64,000 nt of DNA from Galdieria sulphuraria (Eukaryota; Rhodophyta; Bangiophyceae; Galdieriales; Galdieriaceae). The translations under genes were made by a program, and so were the position numbers. The notes under the pieces were generated by a model. It was not told the DNA's origin. It made no database searches and saw nothing but the letters and a program-made list of their open reading frames with translations. Positions 34,283 to 44,694 of the stretch are shown here, one piece after another (within the stretch, counting starts at the first letter, position 1; each line of letters opens with the position of its first letter). The stretch spans positions 124,001 through 188,000 of the forward strand of contig NW_005178474.1 of NCBI RefSeq assembly GCF_000341285.1, given 5' to 3'.

Positions 34283-34384
34283 CTCTACCAGTTTTCTTAT
34301 TAACTCAAGTTCTTTCACTTGAAAATGGTTTCTTCCACCTAGGGCGCTTTCGTCCAGTTAAAAAAGTTATGGAATGGGTTTCAG

Positions 34385-34557
34385 GTAAGTACTTGTGAGC
34401 AGCCCAATATCTTGCAAAACTTGATATGATGACACCAACGTTGCCGCCCCAGACCTATGCCTGAACGGCACTGAGGAAAGGCTGGATTGGAATTACCGTC
34501 TGACAGTTTTTAACAAAGAGTACAATCTTCTTTTTTGCTTGAACTAAAAGTTTATAG
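34385..34557 (+). other. Candidate intron hosting the C/D snoRNA
   Basis: A strong donor (CAG|GTAAGT) at 34385 and a plausible acceptor (TTTATAG|G) ending 34557 bound 173 nt, about three times the usual intron size here. The excess is explained by the snoRNA inside. A short frame (ATG at about 34370) would read through the splice to a stop after about 17 codons, so the host may be non-coding. Confidence 0.5.
34416..34510 (+). ncRNA. Box C/D snoRNA, predicted guide for 18S rRNA 530-loop U (SNORD65/snR77-like)
   Basis: Box C is ATGATGA at 34426-34432; box D is CTGA at 34500-34503. The flanks AAAACT (34416-34421) and AGTTTT (34505-34510) are perfect complements and form the terminal stem. Directly 5' of box D is GGAATTACCG (34489-34498), the exact complement of CGGUAAUUCC in the universally conserved 530 loop of small-subunit rRNA. 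By the box-D-plus-five rule the A at 34495 pairs with the U of CGGU, which would be 2'-O-methylated. From memory, this nucleotide is methylated in human (Um627, SNORD65) and yeast (Um578, snR77). Internal CTGA at 34461 or 34471 could be D'. The length is about 95 nt. Confidence 0.72.
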
Positions 34558-34673
34558 GTTGTGAGGCAAATTCCGTGACACAACCTCGTTACTAACAAAA
34601 TGGGGCTTACTCTCTCTGTGCTTTTCACGATTTTTTTTCTCCTTTAATAAAACTTCGTTGTTTTCTTACCATT

Positions 34674-36264
34674 CTAGGCCTTGTATTTATTAAGAAACCA
34701 TTCGTGGTGTTTTTGAAAAGAAGTCATCACTTTAGGAAAATCATGCTCAGGGGGAAGTATAGTCGTTCGAAAATGGAATGTTCCAGGTTTTTGACCAAAA
34801 CCGCTTCCTGGAACCACACAGACACCAGAATGTTCCAACAACGACAGCGCATAAAGAACGTCAGGTTGCTTCCCTTGTGACCTTGCTATCTGCTGAGCTG
34901 ATGGTGGTATATTTATTCGAGGAAAGGCGTACATTGCTCCTTCAACTTGATTACAGGAACAACCCTCCATATTGTTCATTGCAGTCTGTATCATTTCTGC
35001 TCTTCGAGCATATGACGACAACAAATTTGATCGTTCTTCTTCGAAGCGGGAATAAGATGGCATTCCTTGTGTGGGATGTCGTGTGATACATGACATTGCT
35101 ATCTGGCCGTTTAAATTGGCACAAAGATTGATTGAGGCGAGCTTATACAATTGCTCAAGGGCCTCTTCATTGAAGTTTGCAACTTCAAGATAACCTCCGC
35201 GTCTACCACACTCACCATAGAATCCTTTAGATGCCGAATGAAAACTTGCCAACTCCACATCTTGATACTAACCGGGCAAAGTTCAAAATGAAAACTTGGT
35301 CAAAATACTTACAAACCTTGCCAGGCATGTCACGCAAAACCTTCTTGACAGATACGAATTTCTTTCCTTTTGTGTAAACATTTTCTTGATATACTTCATC
35401 TGCTAAAACAACAAGCCTTCTTCTATACGCAAAATCTATTATTTCTTCGAGGTTCGATTTCTCCAAAACTTGACCAGTAGGGTTTCCTGGGGATATTAAA
35501 ACAATCCCACTTATTGAAATTCCAGCCTTTTTTGAACTTTCATAGGCTCTCTCTAGCTCGGAAAGCTCAATTGACCAATTTCTGTCTTCATTCAAGTAGT
35601 ATCGAACAGGTTTGGCTCCTAATAAAGACAGCAGAGCACTATATAAAGGATATTCCGGAACGGGAACCATGACACCGGAGTTGGAAGATGATACCAGCAA
35701 CTTCATTATTAAAGCTATTCCATCTGACGCTCCGTTTGTGAGGAAAACGTTGTTGACTGATGACTCGTAGCCATCTCTCCGTTGGATAAAGTCAACAATA
35801 TCCTCACGAATACAACTTACTCCACCAGAGTTACTGTAAGCCCCACTCCCTCCTTTTCCAGCACTAATCAATATTCGTTTTGCGTGCTCCTTCGCGTCAG
35901 CAGGGAAAAGATTGGAGTTCAAAAGCTCCGGAAAATCACAAAGAGCAAGAACCTGTCGAACATACGTGATAGGTGGATTTTCAAGGGATTGTGGGTTTCC
36001 CACATTACAAAAAATGATATGGTCGTAAGGTCTCTGTTTGTTATGCTTCAATTCTTCTTCTAGTTGGAGCGCTCTGGTTGGAACCTCTCCTCTAACAGCA
36101 TATTGTGCCTCTCGCACCGAGTCACTTATACCGCCACCTTTTAAAACCTTTTCATAAGAGTTAGAAACGTATGTGGACGATACTGTGCAAAAGCGCTTGA
36201 AATATTGAGTAACTTGTGTTTCTGGCCGTCTAAAAAGACTGGAATAAAATCTTAAGCTTTTCAT
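34674..36264 (-). CDS. Alanine aminotransferase
   Basis: Exons 36264-35317 and 35267-34674 (49-nt intron with GTTTGT donor, phase 0) give 513 aa. This is a fold-type I PLP enzyme of the AlaAT group: IIFCNVGNPQ, GGSGAYSNSGG, FLTNGASDGI, MVPVPEYPLYSALL, GIVLISPGNPTGQVL, VLADEVYQENVY, SFHSASKGFYGECGRRGGY (Schiff-base Lys in SASKG), and PGSGFGQKPGTFHFRTTILP near the C-terminus. It exchanges alanine and 2-oxoglutarate for pyruvate and glutamate. The first 30 residues are basic and hydroxylated (MKSLRFYSSLFRRPETQ), suggesting mitochondrial import. It is divergent, with 49 bp between ATGs, from a small complex I-like gene. Confidence 0.94.
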
Positions 36265-36313
36265 TGTGTTGAGCCAAAAGTGCGTTGGGCAATTGCAATA
36301 TTTGCTCGTAGAG

Positions 36314-36593
36314 ATGGGAAAGAGGTTCGACTATACCAAACCTTACAATGGTTATATTCCACCGCAGCAGAGTAGATCTACCAAAGTTATGACTAGAGTG
36401 ATGGGAACAGTATTTTGGTTCTTTATAATGCTTCGTACAAAGCAGGATCTTCCCCATCGAATAGTAAGGAAACCTTTCAACTTATGTTTGCCCCTTATTC
36501 AGATTGCATTACTAGAGAAGTCATTTGGAAGCTAAAAGAGAAGAAGAAGAAGAAAAAAAAGCGTTGGAGAACGAAGGTGCAGAACTTTTTTAA
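36314..36593 (+). CDS. NDUFB2-like complex I accessory subunit (75 aa)
   Basis: Two exons, 36314-36463 and 36516-36593, with a 52-nt intron (GTAAGG...ACTAG, phase 0). The protein has an N-terminal Tyr/Pro segment (KRFDYTKPYNGYIPPQ), one TM helix preceded by basic residues (KVMTRVMGTVFWFFIMLRTKQDLPHR) and a charged tail (RSHLEAKREEEEEKKALENEGAELF). The WFxxxxRxKQDxP block is the signature of the small single-TM NDUFB2 subunit of mitochondrial complex I in plants and animals, as I recall it. An alternative acceptor (TTCAG, 12 nt earlier) would give a short uncharged end; the charged tail looks more natural. Divergent from alanine aminotransferase. Confidence 0.65.
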
Positions 36594-36874
36594 TTCAGTT
36601 ACCTTTGAAGTTCCAGTCAAACTATGTTCATTGTTGTGTCGTTGTTCAACTTGAAGTTTGTCGTCAAGACTTTCGAAGAAAGTGCTTGTTTGTGCATAAA
36701 ATTTGAAAAGCGAACCTTTCTTTTTCAGTAGCTAGAATTATTGACGACTTGTTGGCTTCAATGATACCGTTTGTATTTTCTTTGATTGGAATTGCGAAAA
36801 CGAACTTTTCCAGTCGGTCAAGACATTCATACCTTTCAAAAGCAGAAACAAACCTATCACATATCCAAAACTGT

Positions 36875-38000
36875 TTATCGTCGATATTCATTTTGTATAT
36901 TTATATTTCCTGCTCGTTCAATATTACCGAGAGTTGGCAGATTGCTCAAAAACCAAGTCGCAATCTCTTGGAACTGTTCACCATAGTTCTTTCCTTCATT
37001 TTTGGTCAACTCTATTATTCGGTCACGTAACACATTGCCCAAACAATTCAATCCAATCATAGCCTGTGTCATACTTTCACGAAGATGGAAAGGAATACCC
37101 GAAGCGCTATGCATATCTACTCCTATAATACGATTTCCCTTTTCAACTCTTAAAGACATGTCAATAAAACCCCAACGAAAAAGGAGATGACAACGAAGAC
37201 TATATGCTGGTCCTTCTCCCCAAATCCATTGTACGCTGTTCAATTGTTTGTATTCCTTTTCTATTTGACTTGATAACCGACCGATATCATCATTGTCAAA
37301 TAGCATAAAACCCTGCTCAGGAACGACTTTTAGGCTTTGGGAATACCATTCCTTGCTAATTGCTCTACAAATATCCATAATATGTAAGGAACGTTTGTAT
37401 TCTGTCAAATTGCATACTTTTGAACGGATGGATTCTGTTGCTTTGGTTTCTACCGTGAATTTTTCAGAGCAATGCAAAGCTTCTTCCAGTCTCCATAAAT
37501 CTGCTTGGACCAACAAAGTTGTGTGATGATATGCACGTTCGGCTGTAATGCGATACGCGGAACCAGCAACTTTCCTATCAAATAGTCGCAAATCATTCCT
37601 TTCAGATATATGCACAGGAATATGAAAATCCTTTTGCAAGGCACTTTGGATACATTCCAATAGTCGCGTTTTGCTAAACTTTCGACGAGTCGTGATTAGT
37701 GAAACGTTTAAATTTCCTAAATCGTGATAAACACAACCACCTCCACTCCTTCTTCTCGCTATGCACAAACCATTGGAACCACAGAATTCTACGTTCACTT
37801 CCTTTTTGTACTTGTCGTCAAACGTTGCTAGTGCCAGAGTTCTACTTTACCTTGAATATATTTTGATTTCTTCCTACGACAACACTTGCAGAGTTGCAAT
37901 AAAACAAGAGGATATTATTTTCAAAGCATTTGAGAAAAAACTCCTCGGTTGCAAGGTTCTTAAAAACATTCCTAGAGGTGGTGAAGTAACAGAGACACAT
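36875..38000 (-). CDS. Lipoate-protein ligase A family (LplA/LIPT-like)
   Basis: Exons 38000-37851 and 37801-36875 (49-nt intron, phase 0) give 358 aa. The short first exon carries NVFKNLATEEFFLKCF and VVVGRNQNIFK, and exon 2 begins EVNVEFCGSNGLCIARRRSGGGCVYHDLGNLNVS, together the complete substrate-binding signature RRxSGGGxVYHD-GN of lipoate ligases. DRKVAGSAYRI contains the catalytic Lys (K-xAGSA). A C-terminal accessory domain is present (WIWGEGPAYSLRCHLLFRWGFID). It attaches lipoate to dehydrogenase-complex or GCSH subunits. The ATG is preceded directly by an in-frame TGA, so the start is firm, and it sits in a 7-bp hairpin arm. Confidence 0.9.
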
Positions 38001-38959
38001 TCACAGTGATGAGTGAATGCCAATTAAGACAACTGTACAGCCAATTGTTCTATAATGATATCGGTACTAGTGACTCAAAATATTATTCTCATGCGCAACG
38101 CAATACTTCAATTCATAAAAGATAGAGGAATTTATCCAATAACCTCTTCAACTGGCAAAGTTTCCTGAAAGCTTGAACCATGGTGAAGAAATGACCTCCA
38201 AGTATTCCCTTCATGTGTTTCACTTATAGAGCCTCATTTTATACAATTGCTCGAGTTGTGAATATAATAGAATTTCATAATGGGCATGTTGAGTTATATT
38301 GTGTGACTCATGAATTGTATTGAAAGATCAAAATGGCATGTCTAAAATAGAATGAATCTAGCATATTTTAATGAGAGGTGCTATATTTGTAAGTCCCGCA
38401 TGGGATAACCAAGCATACAGTGACATAGTGTTAACTGAATATGGAAGGACTAGAGACAATTAAGAATTTGTGATAGAAGAAAATGGCAAGCCTTGAACCA
38501 AGCCGCCGAAACAGAATGCAAACATTCAACAACATTGAAACACACGTTTTGCATTTGTGTTGAAACTATGCGAGCTCATTTGCTAAGTTTGATACATATG
38601 AAAGGATGAAGCATTGATGCTATACAAAACTTCCTGTTCCAGAGGCTAGACTTACCACAAAGGTCGTTCGAAATAATTAACTACACTACTTTTTGATAAC
38701 CATCGTGTCAAGGAAGCCATTTATTTTATCCTTCTATTAGTTTTAGACTAAGACTACAAATGAAGCTAAATAACAGAATTAGCCTAACTACATCAATAGC
38801 AAATTATCCCAAAAAACATATGAAAACATTTCAACACTCAATTCCATTGATACTCAGATGTCTCAATTGTGATGTGTCCTCTTCCAAATTATCATCAAAA
38901 AGTTGGAAATATAACTTGTCAACACATTCAAAAATAAAGTTCTACAACCTAAAAGATAT
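38001..38959. other. Gene-poor stretch, about 960 bp
   Basis: Upstream flank of the lipoate ligase and 3' flank of the Nup35-like gene. A 68-codon plus frame at 38760-38966 is probably chance (AT-rich, no helix or motif pattern, overlaps the Nup35 3' end). An imperfect inverted repeat (GAAACACACG/GTGTTGAAAC region, about 38540-38570) is the only structure noted. Confidence 0.5.
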
Positions 38960-39888
38960 CTACTGACTCCAATAATTGAAAATATTTCGAAGAGTTTCCA
39001 GAAATCCTGCTGCTGGGCGAGGAGCGTCCATATAGAGACTACTCGTTTGAGAATGGAAATCATGATACTGCGTGCCTATATTATTGCCAAAATTTGAAAT
39101 ATACCTGGTTTTTGATACACTTCCTTTATCTGCTGGCGTCGATATAGATTCCTCTCTTAAAATTTCTTGCTCAGAACAAGGAATTGCGCCTACCATCGTA
39201 GTCGCAGCGACCATATGAATTCTCTTTCCAGTTGCCATTTGTGCCTGCAACAAAGTTCGATAACAAATATGCATCCAATTTCCTTTTCCAGGAATATATC
39301 TTACAATTTCCCCATAGTTCCTAAATTCTCGAAGTACAGCAGCTTGGAGAGAAGGACCAAAGCCAAAGACAGTAACCCAACAAGAAGTGCCCTCTGAACG
39401 AGGAGAAAGAGAAGGTTCTGTCCTTTCGAATTGATTCCTCAACTGCGGAGATGCTACAGTACGAAAAGAGAGATCTTTTGACGCACTTCCTATTCATTTC
39501 ATGAGGAACAGTGTAACACCCTTGAGGGGAACTTACCAGAGTTTGTTTCGCTCTCTTCTAATAAGGAGTATCGAGGCGGTGCTCTTCCCTTTGGAGTATT
39601 CCTATCAGCCGACCATTTATCCTTGGTTTTCAACTGGGTTGGAGGAACATAATCTTCGTTTCTACCGGAGTTTGATGTTCTCTTCACGCTTGTTTCTCCG
39701 CGAACCAGAGACCGGGACTCCAAGGGAGAAAATTGTTGCGTTGGAAGACCACCGGTAAGAAAGACGTTCAAAAGTTGCTTTTTATTTTCACGTGGGGTTT
39801 CAACTGGTGACTGAAAACCGTACTGTACGGGTGTGCGTACTGGAGACGTTCGTGCGTTTTCAAATTCGGACTGTCTTTGATAATCCAT
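38960..39888 (-). CDS. Nucleoporin Nup35/Nup53-like (MPPN-type RRM)
   Basis: Exons 39888-39537 and 39453-38960, with an 83-nt intron (GTAAGT...CTGTAG, phase 1), give 281 aa. The acceptor CTGTAG rather than CCGCAG is needed to keep the frame. The N-terminal part is disordered with Thr/Ser-Pro sites (TSPVRTPVQYGFQSPVETP) and SLLEESE. Exon 2 holds the atypical RRM: CWVTVFGFGPSLQAAVLREFRNYGEIVRYIPGKGNWMHICY, where VTVFGF and GNWMHI are Nup35 signatures; IPCSEQE follows as in VGVKPC. A C-terminal amphipathic helix (GFLETLRNIFNYW) fits the membrane-binding helix of Nup53. It is a structural linker of the nuclear pore inner ring. Confidence 0.9.
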
Positions 39889-40429
39889 CGTAAATGGTTT
39901 TGAAAGTTTCTCGTCCGCTGGAAAGGAAATAATTCCAAACTCAATCTGTTAACCGACTGCTTGATAAGTTGGCCACTTCAGACACAATTATTATTTGGCA
40001 ACATTCTTTCATGAACCTAGAATAGTTGAATGTAAAACTCCTTTCTTTAACAAACGTACAATATTCATTTCTACTTGTTCCATAGTTTCACATTTGTCCC
40101 ACAAGTTAGCCTTTCATATAAAATGGAATCATCCAAAACTTCCTATAAGAACAAAGCGCAAAATGTTTATCAAGTAAAGATGCTAAGAGGATTATAATCA
40201 AGTCTCTATACCATCTTATGAGGATTGTTTCATCGTCAAGTATAACGCAGAAAGAATAATGGTTCTTCATTTCATTGTAGGTCTTCACTCAACGTTAGCT
40301 TGCAATAATGCTGTAGATTTTCGTGGAAAGACAACTGGACATACTTTATGTTTTTGAATGTAGTTTCAGTACATACACGAATATGAAAACCTCTTTTCCT
40401 AAATGCTATAACATATATTCCGTTACATT
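39889..40429. other. Intergenic, about 540 bp, nothing recognised
   Basis: Lies between the Nup35-like start and the LpxC stop. Several short frames are open on both strands, but none has a start, splice sites or a motif that can be defended. Confidence 0.5.
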
Positions 40430-41584
40430 TTACTTTGCCAACGGTAAAGGGTCAACCACGACATTTGTCAAATGTTCTTCTGATACGGACAATTTTTCTC
40501 GCTCTTGCTCTATTTTTCTTTCTAATAAACGGACGAGCTGTGAATTCAGTCGATGTCCTGGCTTGTATGCACTATAATGTCCCACCACAAAAACTCCACT
40601 GATAAACAAATCTCCTAAAACATCCAATACTTTATGACGAACTGGTTCATCTGGAAACCTTAGTCCACCTTCATTCAATATTCCATCACCGTGTCGACTA
40701 AATACAACTGCATTATCCAACGAACCTCCTTTGCAAAGCTTTCGACCTTTCATTTTCTCAATGTCTGTTTCTAAGCAAAAAGTTCTGGCAGCAGCAATTT
40801 CGCGAATAAATATGTCCTTTGTAATAGCAGAATTTGTTTGGAAAGTCTGTTTTCCTATAGCATTGTGAGGAAAGTCAATAGTAACTTCCACTGTTAGACC
40901 TCGTTTGTCTTTAGGAGGCTCCAGTCGTGCCCAAGATCCACGCTCATCTTGTACACAAATAGGCTGTTGAACTTGATAGATACGATCTCTATGACTAACA
41001 AACCTTCTATACCCAACTTTTTCAAAAGCTTCTACAAAATGGATGGCACTTCCATCGAGTATGGGAATCTCATTTCCTTCCACTTTGATGACAGCACTTC
41101 CCACTCCACAACCCCAGAGTGCTGCGAGTAAATGTTCCACTGTTGCTATACGAGACAAAGGATTTCCTGGAGCACTTATAGTGGTACAAAGTTCTGTACT
41201 TACAACAGAAGAAGACTTCAACGGGACGTGGACGGACATTCCATTTTTATCCTCATAAAGAAAGGAGATTCCTTGAAAATTTCTAGTAGGTGAGACTGTG
41301 ACACTCACTTCTTCTCCCGAGTGTAATCCATTTCCTTGGAAAGTAACTGATTCATTTAGTGAGTAACAAGAAGCTTCCTCTTGTATATCATCGTAAGTTA
41401 ACGTTCCATTGATCGAAGAAGAACACTTAGTTATATTAGGGTTTGTCCTTTTTCCAGAAACGCAAAAGAGTGCTCTATTCACAGACGTGGTTAAACCAAG
41501 TGCTTTATGAGCTTTTATCCATATAGCACTTTCCGCAAAACAACAAGGACGAGTAGATCGCCTGCGAGCCGACATAAGCAACAT
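40430..41584 (-). CDS. lpxC: UDP-3-O-acyl-N-acetylglucosamine deacetylase (LpxC)
   Basis: Single exon, 384 aa; bacterial LpxC is about 305, so there is an N-terminal extension of about 75 basic, Cys/Ser-rich residues consistent with a plastid or mitochondrial presequence. Motifs: [28 protein letters not shown] (first zinc His), [52 protein letters not shown] (second His and Asp zinc ligands) and [16 protein letters not shown] (catalytic His). It catalyses the first committed step of lipid A synthesis. Photosynthetic eukaryotes retain this pathway of bacterial ancestry with an incompletely known product. Only 31 bp separate its ATG from that of the divergent HisF gene. Confidence 0.95.
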   Translation of the reverse strand: MLLMSARRRSTRPCCFAESAIWIKAHKALGLTTSVNRALFCVSGKRTNPNITKCSSSINGTLTYDDIQEEASCYSLNESVTFQGNGLHSGEEVSVTVSPTRNFQGISFLYEDKNGMSVHVPLKSSSVVSTELCTTISAPGNPLSRIATVEHLLAALWGCGVGSAVIKVEGNEIPILDGSAIHFVEAFEKVGYRRFVSHRDRIYQVQQPICVQDERGSWARLEPPKDKRGLTVEVTIDFPHNAIGKQTFQTNSAITKDIFIREIAAARTFCLETDIEKMKGRKLCKGGSLDNAVVFSRHGDGILNEGGLRFPDEPVRHKVLDVLGDLFISGVFVVGHYSAYKPGHRLNSQLVRLLERKIEQEREKLSVSEEHLTNVVVDPLPLAK

Positions 41585-41615
41585 TCTCTTATCACCAAGA
41601 TTTTCTCACTGGAAG

Positions 41616-42723
41616 ATGAATGAGCGGAAGCAACAAGGCTTTGTTTTGCCAAGCTTAGCAAGTCCCAGAAGAGTCAAGTTTTTGCAAAGACCTAGAGAAC
41701 ATTGTATTCCAATTCATTTGCAGAAAGTTGAGCCTGTTCGTTCCAAACTCGTCTCTTTACGCAATGTGTTTTGCAGTCTTGGACGACGAACAGTTTGTTC
41801 TGCTATTCAAGACCAGAAAACTCCTCAGCTACAGGTGGAGCAAGAACAGAATACATCTAGTGGCCTTGCGAAACGAATTATTCCTTGTTTAGACGTGAAA
41901 GATGGTAAAGTTGTGAAGGGAGTAAACTTTGTTAATCTTAGAGATGCCGGGTAAGTAAAAAATGCGGTTGTTTACGTAGGATGGTTCAATTTGGTAAAGA
42001 GACCCTGTAGAGCAAGCAAAAATATATTATGAAGAAGGAGCTGATGAACTGGTCTTTTTAGACATTTCCGCCACACCGCAAGGTCACGCAACCACTCTAG
42101 ATGTTGTCCGACAAGTGGCTTCGTCTATTTTTATGCCTCTTTGTGTAGGTGGTGGAATTCGTTCAGTTCAAGTGTGTTGTTCGTTCATTTCTTTTATCAT
42201 TTTTCTGAAAGCTTGATATTTTAAGGATGCTAGACAAACACTGTTATCCGGAGCAGATAAAGTAGCAATCAATTCAGCAGCGGTTAGACAACCACAAATA
42301 TTAAGAGACTGTGCTGAAGCCATTGGAAGTGCAAATATCGTATTGGCCATCGACGCTCGAAGGAAGCAAGACGGAAGTTGGCAAGTTGTTATTTCGGGAG
42401 GAAGAGAGGCAACTGGACTTGATGCTATAGAGTGGGCCAAACAGGGTGCGGATCTTGGTGCTGGAGAGATACTCTTAACTAGTATGGACGCAGATGGGAC
42501 TTTGGATGGCTTCGATATTGAGTTGACAAGAGCAGTAACGAGTGCAGTTGATGTTCCAGTGATTGCAAGTGGAGGTGCGGGAAAGATGGAACACTTTTAT
42601 GACGTCTTAACTTTAGGTGGTGCACAAGCGGCGTTGGCTGCTAGTTTGTTTCACGACAAGAAGTTAGCAATAGGAGAATTGAAACAGTATTTATCTTCAC
42701 GAGGCATCACGATAAGATTTTAA
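41616..42723 (+). CDS. hisF: Imidazole glycerol phosphate synthase cyclase subunit (HisF), nuclear-encoded
   Basis: Exons 41616-41950, 42000-42171, 42226-42723 (introns of 49 and 54 nt) give 334 aa. The first 85 residues are basic and rich in Ser, Pro and Arg ([33 protein letters not shown]), a likely plastid transit sequence. The mature part is a HisF barrel: [18 protein letters not shown] (catalytic Asp in CLDV), [53 protein letters not shown] (second catalytic Asp), VIASGGAGK. Plants and fungi normally fuse HisH and HisF; here no glutaminase domain precedes the barrel, so a separate HisH must exist. It catalyses a histidine-pathway step. Confidence 0.94.
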
Positions 42724-42779
42724 ACCAAACTTCAAAGAGGCCTACCTTTTTTATGGGTGAACTTGTGTTAAGAAATAAC

Positions 42780-43912
42780 TCAATCTTCCGTCGGAGTTTT
42801 GTCCAAGTTTTGTATTTGTAACATCCATTCGACGAGTTGACGACAAACTGGACACTTGTTTGAACGTACGCGCAAACGATCTGCACATTCTGCGCACATA
42901 CACAAATGACGACAAGGCAACAATAGTGTGTCACTTTCGTTTAGCATACATATCACACACAAGTTGGTATCATCCAAGGCTTCGTCTAAGAATGTGGCAT
43001 CGTAACCATAAATGTCGTCCAACATATACAAACTATCTCCAATTTGTGCATACTGTTTGATGACCGAAACTCCATATTCTGTTGTACTATGCTCTTCACT
43101 TTTCGAAAAAGTTGCAAACGTTATTTGACTTGATATATTAGAATTTGATTGTGATTCAGCTGCCATTTCAGTTCCACTATTGGTAGACTTAGACAATGAC
43201 GGTTCTTCTGGAATGGAATTAACTTTCAATACGATGACGAGAGGATAGAAACTGCCATTTTGATACAAGATATCTTCTTCCGAATACTTGTGAAAATCTA
43301 TTCCATCTTGAGTGTCTTCTGTAAATAAGATACCCGTACCAGGAGTAAAGTGCTTGGTACGAGGTTCTCTATATCCAATAGGCTCCATACAAATAGCACT
43401 AAAGTTTTGATAGTTCGTTCTATCCACTGCAAAATAATACACAGTCAAGGTGCCATTGACCAAAGAATCAAAAGTAAACTGCAACACGTGCAAATTGGAT
43501 ACTTCGTCTTTTACGAGTTTTAACGAGCTTTTTCGTAAGTTGACCAAATTGGTCTGCTTCGTCCCACACTTGATAACTGGCTTTACTAGTGTGAGGAAGC
43601 ACAAATATGCAAGGAAAAGCAACTTACCTGCTGTTGAGAAGGCAACTGTTGATTGCTTGGTGGTTGACCTTCCAATATAAGGTTGGCTCTAGAAATTGCC
43701 CTCTGACCACGGAGCGTTCCTCCTACAGAGCGAAGAGGGATATTTTGAGCTCCTACTCCTTGAGAAGACTCGTATACATAAACATTGTCAACTGGGTTCC
43801 CAGAAGCAGTACCATTGTAGCTGCGAACATAAGTTTCTGACCCAGTTCTCGTGCCTCCTATGCGATAAGTCATTTCTGGTGAAAATACACCAGAAGAGTT
43901 TTGATTCCCCAT
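42780..43912 (-). CDS. MGRN1/LOG2-type RING E3 ubiquitin ligase
   Basis: Exons 43912-43628 and 43580-42780 (47-nt intron, phase 0) give 361 aa. The start MGNQNS has Gly2 and Ser6, a good N-myristoylation signal, as in plant LOG2/LUL ligases. After a Gln/Ser-rich linker comes the MGRN1-type substrate region (LVKDEVSNLHVLQFTFDSLVNGTLTVYYFAV, HFTPGTGILFTEDTQDGIDFHKY, FYPLVIVL). The C-terminal C3HC4 RING reads CVICMLNESDTLLLPCRHLCMCAECADRLRVRSNKCPVC. It ubiquitinates membrane-associated targets; the target is unknown. It converges on HisF (56 bp between stops). Confidence 0.92.
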
Positions 43913-44694
43913 AAAAGATATTCTCGTCTATGAAAAAGCTACTCAAAGTACTGTTTTTTATTGTACACAATACAGTACTTTCAAATAAGTTTCAACTCAA
44001 CAAATAGTACTTCCACATTTAAAGATGGTTTAAACCAAACGCAACCACAACATCTCAGTAAGCAAGATTGGATTCTCTCTTCAAATATGAGAATCTCTTA
44101 AAGTATTTATCAAAATAAACTACAAAACAAGCTATCAAAAGAATAATTTGTATTCTACACTATTTATAGAAACTATCTTTGCATCGCAGTATTCCTGGTT
44201 TCCTTCTTAGCACGAAGCAAAATACGAAATAACAATCATTGAACTTATGGCAATATTTTGTTTTACGTAAGCAGTTAATAAATAAAATCGAAACAAAAAT
44301 TGATAGCAAAGATTTAGAGTCCGAAACCGTAAATATACAATTTTAAGAAATACTGACAACTTTCTCAAACTACGACAATTCATTCCGTTACAAGCTATAG
44401 TCTATTTTCGTATTGTAATAGAACTGCACTCAAATAAATGAAAAACCTTCACCACATAAGCAGTTATTGCAGAGTTGGTTCACCAAGATTGCATTAAAAA
44501 AGGTGACTTGAGTCCATCGTATGAAAAGACAATACTTTGAGGAGTCATCATTCGTTGCAAGTTTCAAAATATGAAGAATAAACTAGTCAATAATGATCGA
44601 TGCAAATCAACGTTCTCATCAAAATCTTAATGAGTTAAAATACACTTGTGGTCCAAAAGACGGTACATTCTGTATTTTTACAGAGTTGCATCTT
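43913..44694. other. Intergenic, about 780 bp, nothing recognised
   Basis: AT-rich DNA between the RING gene start and the FHA gene stop. A box-C-like AATGATGA on the minus strand near 44548 lacks a box D within reach. Confidence 0.5.

Noticed and set aside
33845-34322. Plus-strand coding gene opposite the basic hypothetical protein
   Set aside because: The plus frame has no good ATG or conserved motif; it may only be the snoRNA host leader. The minus frame is kept at low confidence.
34370-34400. U1 snRNA 5' end on the minus strand (ACTTACCTG)
   Set aside because: It is simply the complement of a strong CAG|GTAAGT donor; the downstream sequence has no U1 stem-loop or Sm site.
38003-38013. 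Box C (AGTGATGA) of a second snoRNA
   Set aside because: The nearest CTGA is about 160 nt away and there is no terminal stem; the motif is the loop of a hairpin at the lipoate ligase start.
38760-38966. 68-codon plus-strand frame near the Nup35 3' end
   Set aside because: AT-rich, no motif or predicted fold, and it overlaps the 3' end of a well-supported gene.
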